This document shows, piece by piece, positions 1 to 5,928 of a stretch of DNA of 5,928 bases. The number at the start of each line of letters is the position of its first letter. Within the stretch, counting starts at the first letter, position 1. The stretch is taken from positions 1 to 5,928 of the forward strand of contig JAUNRO010000205.1 in NCBI GenBank assembly GCA_030544185.1, given 5' to 3'. Source of the stretch: Propionibacteriaceae bacterium (GTDB lineage: Bacteria; Actinomycetota; Actinomycetes; Propionibacteriales; Propionibacteriaceae). Below the pieces are notes generated by a model. The model did not search any database. It was not told where the DNA came from and saw only the letters and a program-made list of their open reading frames with translations. Both the position numbers and the translations under genes were made by a program.

Positions 1-1
1 C

Positions 2-1387
2 CGCTATTCGATCGTTGCCCGCAAGGTGCCGGCCGCCGCCTATCACCGGTTCGCCGAGGAACTCAGCGATGCCAGCATCTATGGCGTCTTCCGCGAGTCC
101 GACCCCATCCGCACCTATCCCGAGCACAACTCCGCGGCCGCGCTGGTGGGATTCGTCGGCGCGGACTCCAACGGCCAGGGCGGGGTGGAGTTCAGCCTCA
201 ACTCCCAGCTCGCCGGCAAGTCCGGCCGGGAGATGTATGAGGCTTCCCCCGCGGGTTATCGCATCCCCCTCGGCACCAACATGATCGAGCCGCCGAGCGA
301 CGGGGTCAGCTATCAGCTGACGATCGACACCGACCTGCAGGAGATGACCGAGCGCCGCCTGGGCGAGGTCGTGGCGGACTCCAACGCCAAGTCCGGCGTC
401 GCGGTCGCCATCGACATCAAGACCGGTGAGGTCCTGGCCATGGCCAATGCGCCCGGGTTCGACCCCAACAACATCGCCGGTGCGCGCAGCGAGGACCTGT
501 TCAACCGGGCCGTCACCCAGGCCTACGAGCCGGGCTCGGTGCAGAAGGTGCTCACGATGGCGGCGCTCCTGGACGCGGGCCTGATCACCCCGGAGACCCG
601 CCTGATCGTGCCGCCGACGATCCAGTCCGGCGACGGCCGGGTCAAGGACGTGTGGAAGCACGAATACGCGAACGTCACCGCCCGCGGCGTCCTCGCGTAC
701 TCCTCCAACATCGGCACGATCATGATGACCCGCGAGATGGACACCGCGGCCTATCGGCAGAAGCTGCTCGACTTCGGGCTCGGCCGCCCGACCGGGATCG
801 AACTGCCCGGCGAAGCCGCGGGCTATCTGCCGGCGCCGGACATGCCGGGCTATACGCGCGACCAGGTGTCCTTCGGCCAGGGCTTCTCGGTCACCGCGAT
901 CCAGAACGCTGCTGCGCTGGCCGGCGTGCTCAACGGCGGGGTCTATAACCCGCCGACGGTGCTGCGCTCGGCGACCGATGCCGCCGGCGAGCCCGTGCCG
1001 ATCGAGCGGCGCGAGTCCCGCCGCGTCATCTCGCCCGATGCCTCGCGGCAGGTCGCCAGCATGATGGAGTCGGTCGTCGGGCCGGGCGGATTCGGTGAGC
1101 ACCTGTCGATGGAGGACTATCGGGTCGGTGGCAAGACCGGCACCTCGGAGAACTTCGATGTCGAGCTCGGGCGCTATGCCGGGTTCACCTCCTCCTATGT
1201 GGGAATGGGCCCGGCGGAGAACCCGCGCATCCTCACCTATGTGGTCGTGGAGGCCCCGGAGGGTGGCCACACCGGCGGCGCAGTCGCGGGCCCGATCGCC
1301 TGGGACATGCTCCGGGTCGCCCTGCCGCGCTATGGCGTGCCGCCGTCCACCGGCAGTGGCCCGACAGAGGAGCAATTGGAGTGGTGA
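2..1387 (+). CDS. ftsI: Septal peptidoglycan transpeptidase FtsI/PbpB (class B PBP), 5' truncated
   Basis: This is the C-terminal 461 residues of a class B penicillin-binding protein; the reading frame is open to the window edge, so the cytoplasmic tail, membrane anchor and start of the pedestal domain are missing. In the family it is the D,D-transpeptidase that cross-links peptidoglycan at the septum, anchored in the membrane with its catalytic domain outside. All three penicillin-binding motifs are visible: SVQK at fragment residues 179-182 (536-547) carries the acylated serine and the lysine, SSN is at 234-236 (701-709), and KTGT begins at 378 (1133-1144). Ahead of them are the usual linker signatures: a GGVEF segment, an LTID strand, LQEM, and VAIDIKTGEVLAMA followed by FDPN. 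There are no PASTA repeats; the protein ends about 80 residues after KTGT, as expected for FtsI. The GTG at 26 is internal, not the start. Assignment to FtsI rather than another class B PBP rests mainly on its position just before murE. Confidence 0.95.
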   Translation, partial: RYSIVARKVPAAAYHRFAEELSDASIYGVFRESDPIRTYPEHNSAAALVGFVGADSNGQGGVEFSLNSQLAGKSGREMYEASPAGYRIPLGTNMIEPPSDGVSYQLTIDTDLQEMTERRLGEVVADSNAKSGVAVAIDIKTGEVLAMANAPGFDPNNIAGARSEDLFNRAVTQAYEPGSVQKVLTMAALLDAGLITPETRLIVPPTIQSGDGRVKDVWKHEYANVTARGVLAYSSNIGTIMMTREMDTAAYRQKLLDFGLGRPTGIELPGEAAGYLPAPDMPGYTRDQVSFGQGFSVTAIQNAAALAGVLNGGVYNPPTVLRSATDAAGEPVPIERRESRRVISPDASRQVASMMESVVGPGGFGEHLSMEDYRVGGKTGTSENFDVELGRYAGFTSSYVGMGPAENPRILTYVVVEAPEGGHTGGAVAGPIAWDMLRVALPRYGVPPSTGSGPTEEQLEW

Positions 1388-1436
1388 GCCCGTGCCGGAT
1401 TATTACGCCCGCCCCGGGGCGAGGCGCCCGATTCGA

Positions 1437-1442
1437 TAGCGT
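1437..1442 (+). promoter_or_regulatory. Possible -10 hexamer for murE
   Basis: TAGCGT matches the loose actinobacterial -10 pattern TANNNT. It ends eight bases before the murE GTG, so transcription would begin at or beside the start codon and give a leaderless mRNA, which is common in actinobacteria. I see no -35 element resembling TTGACA at 15-18 bases spacing. The match is weak and could be chance. Confidence 0.2.
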
Positions 1443-1450
1443 CTGACGCT
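1438..1450 (+). repeat. Perfect inverted repeat abutting the murE start codon
   Basis: AGCGTC-T-GACGCT is a perfect dyad with two 6-base arms and a 1-base centre. Its last base is directly followed by the GTG of murE, and its left arm overlaps the possible -10 hexamer. As RNA it could form only a 4-bp stem with a 5-base loop, so as a signal it fits a protein-binding operator on DNA better than a strong hairpin. No regulator can be named. Confidence 0.5.
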
Positions 1451-3001
1451 GTGACCCCCCGTCCGCCGACCGCGCCGACGCCCACCCCGAGGGTGGGCAA
1501 AGCCCTGTCCGCCATCGTGGACGCCTGGGCGAGCCGGCGGGCCGGTGCGGACGCCCGGGTCACCGGCATCACCCTCGATTCCCGCCTCGTGGAGCCCGGC
1601 GACCTCTACGTCGCACTGCCCGGGGCGAAGGTCCACGGAGCCGCGTTCGTGCCCCAGGCGCTGGCCGCCGGGGCCGTGGCCGTGCTCACCGATCCCGCCG
1701 GCGAAGCCGACCTCCCGGCCGACCTCGGCGTCCCCCTCGCGGTCACCGACGACGTCCGCGGCGCCATGGCGCGGGTCGCCGACGAACTGTTCGACCGGCC
1801 CGCGCACGAGCTGACGATGTTCGGCGTGACCGGCACCAATGGCAAGACCACGACGACGTTCCTGCTGGCCGCCGTCCTGCGCGGTGTCGGCCTCAAGGTC
1901 GGGACGATCGGCACCCTGGGCTTCCAGCTGGACGGCGAGGACCTGCCGGTCGCACGCACCACCGTGACCACGCCGGAATCGGTGGACCTGCACGCCCTGC
2001 TCGCACGGATGCGTGATCACGGGGCGGATGCCGTGGCGATGGAGGTCTCCTCCCATGCGATGGTGCTGCGCCGGACCGAGCCGGTGCACTTCGATGTCGT
2101 CGGCTTCACCAACCTCAGCCCCGAACACCTGGACTTCCACCACGACATGGCGGACTATTTCGAGGCCAAGGCCGCGCTGTTCGTCCCGGAGCGCGCCCGG
2201 GCGGCGGTGGTGTTCGTGGATGATCCCGCCGGCGTACGCCTGGCCGAGCGGATCGCCGGCACCGGCGTGACCCTGCGGACCCTGGCGTGGTCGGCGGCGG
2301 CGGACGCGGACTATCGGATCACCGGCGTGCAGGCGGGCCGGGTCCACCTCGACACCCCGAGCGGGCCCCGCGAGTTCGAGCTCGCGCTGCCCGGGGATTT
2401 CAATGTGACCAATGCCGCCCTGGCGCTGGCCATGGTCGAGCTGGCCGGGCTGGATGTGGCGCGTGCCGCCGCCGCGCTGGCCAGCGTCGCGGTCCCGGGC
2501 CGGATGCAACCCGTGCCGCTCGAGGAGGGACCGGCGGTCTATGTGGACTTCGCGCACACACCCGAGGCGGTGCGCTCCGCGCTGGCGGCGTTCGACCGCG
2601 ACCGCGAGCGCGGCCGGCGAGTGGTCGTCGTCCTCGGCTGCGGCGGGGACCGCGATCGGCACAAGCGGGGCCCGATGGGCCGCGTGGCCGCGGAATCGGC
2701 CGACCTGGTGATCGTCACCGACGACAACCCGCGCAGTGAGGATCCGGCGGCGATCCGGGCGGCGGTGCTCGAGGGCGCCCGGTCGGTCCCGGGGGCCGCG
2801 GGCCGCGTGCTCGACGGTGGCGAGCGGCGGGCGGCGATCGCGCACGCCCTGCGCGCCGCGGCGGCCGATGATGTCGTTGTCGTGCTCGGCAAGGGACACG
2901 AACAGGGCCAGGAGATAGCTGGCACGATCCATCAGTTCGACGATGCGGGGGTCGTCGCGCAGGAATGGGCGAGGGCGAAGGAGCGGGGATGGATCGATTG
3001 A
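1451..3001 (+). CDS. murE: UDP-MurNAc-L-alanyl-D-glutamate--diaminopimelate ligase MurE
   Basis: This 516-residue cytoplasmic Mur ligase adds the third stem-peptide residue to UDP-MurNAc-L-Ala-D-Glu using ATP. The N-terminal UDP-substrate domain contains TLDSR and PGDLYVALPG. The central ATPase domain has the P-loop GVTGTNGKTTT (residues 125-135), then TTPESVDL, EVSSHA, and a YFEAKAALF segment whose K240 fits the carbamylated lysine of the family. The C-terminal domain carries DNPR at 425-428 and GKGHE at 480-484. In E. coli MurE, DNPR and the matching Gly/Glu bind meso-diaminopimelate, so a DAP-type substrate is predicted here; meso- and LL-DAP cannot be told apart by eye. The length is close to the usual 490-535. 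The GTG at 1451 is the first start codon in frame after the ftsI stop, and the next, a GTG at 1493, would remove 14 Pro-rich residues. No Shine-Dalgarno sequence precedes 1451, so the start is likely but not certain. Confidence 0.97.
   Translation: MTPRPPTAPTPTPRVGKALSAIVDAWASRRAGADARVTGITLDSRLVEPGDLYVALPGAKVHGAAFVPQALAAGAVAVLTDPAGEADLPADLGVPLAVTDDVRGAMARVADELFDRPAHELTMFGVTGTNGKTTTTFLLAAVLRGVGLKVGTIGTLGFQLDGEDLPVARTTVTTPESVDLHALLARMRDHGADAVAMEVSSHAMVLRRTEPVHFDVVGFTNLSPEHLDFHHDMADYFEAKAALFVPERARAAVVFVDDPAGVRLAERIAGTGVTLRTLAWSAAADADYRITGVQAGRVHLDTPSGPREFELALPGDFNVTNAALALAMVELAGLDVARAAAALASVAVPGRMQPVPLEEGPAVYVDFAHTPEAVRSALAAFDRDRERGRRVVVVLGCGGDRDRHKRGPMGRVAAESADLVIVTDDNPRSEDPAAIRAAVLEGARSVPGAAGRVLDGGERRAAIAHALRAAAADDVVVVLGKGHEQGQEIAGTIHQFDDAGVVAQEWARAKERGWID
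2978..2983 (+). promoter_or_regulatory. Ribosome binding site of murF
   Basis: AAGGAG lies inside the end of murE, five bases before the ATG at 2989. It decides the murF start: the in-frame ATG at 2965 would place this site inside the coding region and add eight Gly/Glu-rich residues. The protein beginning at 2989, [15 protein letters not shown], matches the usual MurF N-terminus. Confidence 0.75.
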
Positions 3002-4473
3002 CGCTGGGACGGATCGCCGAGGCTGTCGGGGGGCGGCTGACCGATCCGTCATCCGCGGAGCGCCCCGTGGGGCCGGATGTCGTCATCGACTCCCGGGCGG
3101 CAACGCCGGGCGCGCTCTTCGTCGCGTTCGCGGGGGAGAACGTCGACGGCCACGACTACATCGCGAAGGCCCATGCCTCCGGCGCGGCCGGTGCGCTGTG
3201 CCAGCGCGTCCCCGACGGCCTGCCAGCCGAGGCGGCCGCCGGCTGCATCATCGTCGACGACCCCACCAAGGCGCTCGGCCGTCTCGCCCGCGCCATCCTC
3301 GACGAGCATCGCGAGGTCGTCGTCATCGGCGTGACCGGCTCCCAGGGCAAGACCTCCACCAAGGACCTGCTCGCCCAGATCCTGGCCGGCGCCGGGCCGA
3401 CCGTCGCGCCGCAGGGTTCGTTCAACAACGAGATCGGCGTCCCGCTCACGGCGACGCGCGTCGGCCACGGCACCCGCCACCTGGTGAGCGAGATGGGCGC
3501 CCGCGGCCGTCACCACATCGACTATCTGTGCTCGCTCACCCCGCCGCGCATCGGTGTCGTGCTCAACGTCGGGCAGGCCCATGTCGGGGAGTTCGGCAGC
3601 CGGGAGGCGATCGCGGTCGCCAAGGGTGAGCTCGTCGAGCAGGTGCCGGCCGAGGGCTGGGCCGTGCTCAACGGCACCGATCAGCGGGTCGTCGAGATGG
3701 CGGCCCGCACGCGCGGCCGGATCGCGCTGTTCAGCGGTGCCGGGCGTCCTGGCACGCCGGCCGATCTGCTCGTCTGGGCCGACGATGTGACCGCCGACGA
3801 CCTCGACCGGCACAGCTTCACGCTGCGGATCGAGCCTCTCGAGGGTGGTGCGGAGACGGCGCCGGTCACGCTCGGCCTGGTCGGGCGCCACCACGTGAGC
3901 AATGCCGCGGCCGCGGCGGCCGCCGCCCTGTGCGCGGGCGTGCCGCTGCCCGCGATCGCCGAGGCTCTGTCGGCCGCGGTCCCGCAGTCGCGGTGGCGCA
4001 TGGAATTGCGTGAACGCGCCGACGGCGTGGTCGTGGTGAACGATGCCTACAACGCCAATCCCGATTCGATGCTGGCCGCCTGCGACACGCTCGCGCGGAT
4101 GACCCGGCGGCGACGGACAGGGCGGCCCGAGGTGCGCAGTTGGGCGATACTGGGTCAGATGTTCGAACTGGGTGAGGTCTCCGCCGAGGAGCATGAAGCG
4201 ATCGGGCGAGCCGTGGGGTCGCTGCAGATCGACCATCTCATCGCGCTCGGCGCCGATGCGCCGGCCATGGTCGCGGGGGCCCGGGCGGGCGGCTGCGAGC
4301 ATGCCCAGGTGGCGGCCGATATCGCCGAGGCGACGGCGCTGGTCCGGCCCGCCCCGGGCGACATCGTGCTCGTGAAGGCATCGCGCGCCATGGGCCTGGA
4401 GAAAGTGGCTGACGCCCTGGTGGCGCAGGGCGCCGAGACCGATCGGCCCGAGGCAAGTGGAGACACCCCGTGA
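2989..4473 (+). CDS. murF: UDP-MurNAc-tripeptide--D-alanyl-D-alanine ligase MurF
   Basis: This 494-residue cytoplasmic ligase adds the D-Ala-D-Ala dipeptide to UDP-MurNAc-tripeptide with ATP, completing the pentapeptide precursor. The N-terminal domain starts [12 protein letters not shown] and has the DSR and PGALFVAF motifs. The ATPase domain has the P-loop [12 protein letters not shown] (residues 114-125), then [16 protein letters not shown], and [14 protein letters not shown] followed by IAVAKGEL. The C-terminal domain has the MurF-specific [10 protein letters not shown] (351-360), ILGQMFELG and [14 protein letters not shown]. Two small departures from what I recall of the family are a Gln in ILGQMFELG, where Asp or Glu is usual, and an Arg-rich stretch (TRRRRTGR) just before it. 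An eight-alanine run at 3904-3927 lies in the usual Ala-rich helix after the HHVSN motif. The start at 2989 overlaps murE by 13 bases and is favoured by a well-placed ribosome binding site; an in-frame ATG at 2965 is the alternative. The overlap suggests translation coupled to murE. Confidence 0.97.
   Translation: MDRLTLGRIAEAVGGRLTDPSSAERPVGPDVVIDSRAATPGALFVAFAGENVDGHDYIAKAHASGAAGALCQRVPDGLPAEAAAGCIIVDDPTKALGRLARAILDEHREVVVIGVTGSQGKTSTKDLLAQILAGAGPTVAPQGSFNNEIGVPLTATRVGHGTRHLVSEMGARGRHHIDYLCSLTPPRIGVVLNVGQAHVGEFGSREAIAVAKGELVEQVPAEGWAVLNGTDQRVVEMAARTRGRIALFSGAGRPGTPADLLVWADDVTADDLDRHSFTLRIEPLEGGAETAPVTLGLVGRHHVSNAAAAAAAALCAGVPLPAIAEALSAAVPQSRWRMELRERADGVVVVNDAYNANPDSMLAACDTLARMTRRRRTGRPEVRSWAILGQMFELGEVSAEEHEAIGRAVGSLQIDHLIALGADAPAMVAGARAGGCEHAQVAADIAEATALVRPAPGDIVLVKASRAMGLEKVADALVAQGAETDRPEASGDTP
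4459..4462 (+). promoter_or_regulatory. Ribosome binding site of mraY
   Basis: GGAG, within AGTGGAGA at 4456-4463, lies seven bases before the GTG at 4470, inside the last codons of murF. It supports the GTG that overlaps the murF stop by four bases. Confidence 0.65.
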
Positions 4474-5540
4474 AGACGATCCTGTTTGCGGCCGCGGCTG
4501 CAATGGTTCTCACGCTGCTGGGGACGCGGGTCGCCATCGGCATCCTGGTGAAGCAGGGTTATGGCCAGTTCATCCGCGACGACGGCCCGACCGCCCACCA
4601 CACCAAGCGGGGCACGCCCACCATGGGCGGCATCGTGATCATGATCTCGGTGGTGCTGGCCTATTTCCTGGCCCACCTCATCACCTGGCGCCCGCCGACG
4701 GCGTCGAGCGTGCTGGCGCTCTATTTGTTCCTCGGGGCGGGCTTCATCGGGTTCCTCGATGACTGGACGAAGATCTCCAAACAGCGCTCGCTCGGCCTGG
4801 ACTCCAAAGGCAAGATGCTCGGCCTCACGATCGTGGCGGTCACGTTCGGCATCCTCGCCTTCCAGTTCCCGAACCATCGCGACCTCACCCCCGCCTCGTC
4901 GGCGATCTCGTTCCTGCGTGATATCCCGCTGCTGACCCTGCCGATCCCATTGGCGATCGTCTGGATCGTGCTGCTCGTCGCCGGGACGACCAACGCGGTC
5001 AACCTGACCGACGGTCTCGACGGACTCGCGACGGGCGCCGCGACGATGGTGTTCGGGGCCTACGTATTGATCAACATCTGGCAGTACAACCAGTCCTGCG
5101 CCTCCCTGTCCAGTCAGGGCCCGCGCTGCTATGAGGTGCGCGATCCCCACGACCTGGCGGTGGTGGCGGCCGCGATGGCGGCGGCCTGTTTCGCGTTCCT
5201 GTGGTGGAACACCAAGCCCGCGAAGATCTTCATGGGCGACTCGGGCTCGCTGTCGCTCGGCGGCGGCCTCGCGGCGCTGGCGATCTTCACCCGCACGGAG
5301 CTGCTGCTCGCGATCCTCGGCGGGCTGTTCGTGATCATCACGATGTCGGTGATCCTGCAGGTCGGCTATTTCAAGGCCACCAAGGGCAAGCGCCTGTTCA
5401 AGATGGCGCCGCTGCAGCATCACTTCGAGTTGATGGGCTGGGGCGAGTCGACGATCGTGGTCCGGTTCTGGATCGTCTGCGGCATCTGCGTCAGCCTCGG
5501 ACTGGGCATCTTCTATGCCGAATGGGTGGCAGGACTGTGA
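4470..5540 (+). CDS. mraY: Phospho-N-acetylmuramoyl-pentapeptide transferase MraY
   Basis: This 356-residue integral membrane enzyme transfers phospho-MurNAc-pentapeptide from UDP to undecaprenyl phosphate on the cytoplasmic face, forming lipid I; the length matches the family's roughly 360. Ten hydrophobic segments are visible, near residues 3-27, 52-71, 79-96, 114-132, 153-175, 185-204, 229-247, 258-274, 278-300 and 327-353. Conserved cytoplasmic motifs are complete: [16 protein letters not shown] (39-54), the Asp pair in FLDDWTK (D97, D98), NLTDGLDGL (178-186), FMGDSGS with D257, and PLQHHFE (314-320) with the histidines of the uridine and Mg2+ site region. Between segments 6 and 7, on the outer side in the family topology, two cysteines lie ten residues apart (C210, C220). 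The GTG start shares the bases GTGA with the murF stop and has a good ribosome binding site, so coupled translation is likely. Confidence 0.98.
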   Translation: MKTILFAAAAAMVLTLLGTRVAIGILVKQGYGQFIRDDGPTAHHTKRGTPTMGGIVIMISVVLAYFLAHLITWRPPTASSVLALYLFLGAGFIGFLDDWTKISKQRSLGLDSKGKMLGLTIVAVTFGILAFQFPNHRDLTPASSAISFLRDIPLLTLPIPLAIVWIVLLVAGTTNAVNLTDGLDGLATGAATMVFGAYVLINIWQYNQSCASLSSQGPRCYEVRDPHDLAVVAAAMAAACFAFLWWNTKPAKIFMGDSGSLSLGGGLAALAIFTRTELLLAILGGLFVIITMSVILQVGYFKATKGKRLFKMAPLQHHFELMGWGESTIVVRFWIVCGICVSLGLGIFYAEWVAGL

Positions 5541-5928
5541 CAGAACTCTTCTCGGGCGGCCCCGATCTCAACACCGCTCCGGTGGCCGGCAAGCACGCCC
5601 TGGTCGTCGGCCTCGGCCGCTCCGGGATGGCGGCGGCGGACGGGCTGCTGAGCGCGGGCGCGCGGGTCACCGTGGTCGATGACCGCGACGACGAGCAGAC
5701 CCGGGATTCGGCCCAACTCCTGCGCACCCTCGGGGCCGAGCTCATCCTCGGCCCTGGCGCCACGGCCGGCCTGCCGGCGGGGATCGACCTCGTCGTCACC
5801 TCCCCGGGTCTGCGCCCGAGTGCCGGCGTCCTCGCCCAGGCTCTCGCGGCGGGTACGCCCATCTGGTCGGAGGTCGAGTTGGCCTGGCAGCTGTCGGCGG
5901 TGCATTTGCCGGCCGCGGAGCGTACGCC
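5537..5928 (+). CDS. murD: UDP-MurNAc-L-alanine--D-glutamate ligase MurD, N-terminal part, 3' truncated
   Basis: The window ends after 130 codons, covering only the N-terminal UDP-binding domain and the lead into the ATPase domain. MurD is the cytoplasmic Mur ligase that adds D-Glu to UDP-MurNAc-L-Ala, two steps before MurF. The Rossmann-type nucleotide motif GLGRSG is at residues 25-30, followed by a strand ending VTVVDD, then VVTSPGL with SPG at 89-91, and SEVELAWQL (111-119), a pattern typical of MurD just before its P-loop. The P-loop itself lies beyond the window. The GTG at 5537 shares GTGA with the mraY stop. An in-frame ATG at 5522 would add five residues and overlap mraY by 19 bases. 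Neither has a strong ribosome binding site: GGTGG at 5525-5529 suits the GTG, while nothing purine-rich precedes the ATG. The GTG is preferred; the gene identity is firm and the start is moderate. Confidence 0.93.
   Translation, partial: MTELFSGGPDLNTAPVAGKHALVVGLGRSGMAAADGLLSAGARVTVVDDRDDEQTRDSAQLLRTLGAELILGPGATAGLPAGIDLVVTSPGLRPSAGVLAQALAAGTPIWSEVELAWQLSAVHLPAAERT

Larger units (their letters stand above)
1388..1450 (+). promoter_or_regulatory. ftsI-murE intergenic gap with short dyads
   Basis: This 63-base stretch is the only gap between genes in the window. From left to right it holds a 12-base GC palindrome at 1410-1421 (CGCCCCGGGGCG), an overlapping 5-bp hairpin GGGCG-AGG-CGCCC at 1417-1429, a TANNNT-type hexamer at 1437-1442 and an inverted repeat at 1438-1450. 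There is no run of T after the hairpin, so it does not look like an intrinsic terminator. No purine-rich Shine-Dalgarno sequence lies at normal distance from the murE start; the nearest GAGG, at 1421-1424, is 26 bases upstream. A 15-codon open frame runs from the GTG at 1392 to the TAG at 1437-1439. A regulatory role is inference. Confidence 0.35.

Noticed and set aside
1451..1499. Pro/Thr-rich murE N-terminus as a possible signal or mis-called leader
   Set aside because: There is no hydrophobic segment, and MurE is cytoplasmic. Short variable N-termini are common in the family, and no better-supported start is visible nearby.
2723..2734. Using the MurE DNPR motif to tell meso-DAP from LL-DAP cell walls
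   Set aside because: DNPR argues for a diaminopimelate-type substrate over lysine, but I know of no single motif that separates the two isomers by eye.
1403..3052. 549-codon open frame on the minus strand opposite murE
   Set aside because: It lies opposite an intact, motif-complete murE, and its translation is Arg/Gly/His-rich with no recognisable domain. Long antisense frames are expected where G/C third positions remove stops from the opposite strand.
3904..3927. GC palindrome and alanine-codon run in murF (GCCGCGGCCGCGGC at 3904-3917)
   Set aside because: Eight consecutive alanine codons in the conserved Ala-rich helix explain it; a palindrome follows readily from repeated GCC and GCG codons.
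3049..4503. 484-codon minus-strand open frame opposite murF
   Set aside because: It has the same low-complexity, composition-driven translation and is fully explained as the shadow of murF.
4155..5423. 422-codon minus-strand open frame opposite the end of murF and most of mraY
   Set aside because: The translation is very rich in Arg, Glu, His and Gln with no domain pattern, and the sense strand encodes a complete MraY.

Overview
The window is a contiguous, one-strand piece of a division and cell wall (dcw) cluster from a very GC-rich bacterium, almost certainly an actinobacterium. The GC content looks close to 70%, third codon positions are mostly G or C, and three of the four visible start codons are GTG. 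The gene order ftsI - murE - murF - mraY - murD is the classical dcw order. I cannot name a genus with confidence; the protein motifs fit actinobacterial dcw proteins, and a Propionibacteriales-like lineage is only a guess.

Layout: positions 2-1387 hold the C-terminal part of a class B penicillin-binding protein (FtsI/PbpB) whose start lies upstream. A 63-base gap (1388-1450) follows, the only intergenic space in the window. It contains short dyads, a possible -10 hexamer and a perfect 6+1+6 inverted repeat that touches the murE start codon. murE (1451-3001), murF (2989-4473), mraY (4470-5540) and murD (5537 to the window end, 3' truncated) then follow with overlaps of 13, 4 and 4 bases, as in a translationally coupled operon.

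How the genes work together: MurD adds D-Glu to UDP-MurNAc-L-Ala, MurE adds the third residue (diaminopimelate predicted from a DNPR motif), and MurF adds D-Ala-D-Ala to complete the UDP-MurNAc-pentapeptide. MraY moves the phospho-MurNAc-pentapeptide to undecaprenyl phosphate to give lipid I. FtsI cross-links the finished peptidoglycan at the division septum.

No new system was found. All active-site motifs checked are intact and there are no RNA genes, mobile elements, CRISPR arrays or clear terminators. The points worth a second look are the structured ftsI-murE gap, where murE lacks a Shine-Dalgarno sequence, a strong preference for the tyrosine codon TAT against the GC-rich trend, and a cysteine pair in a predicted outer loop of MraY.
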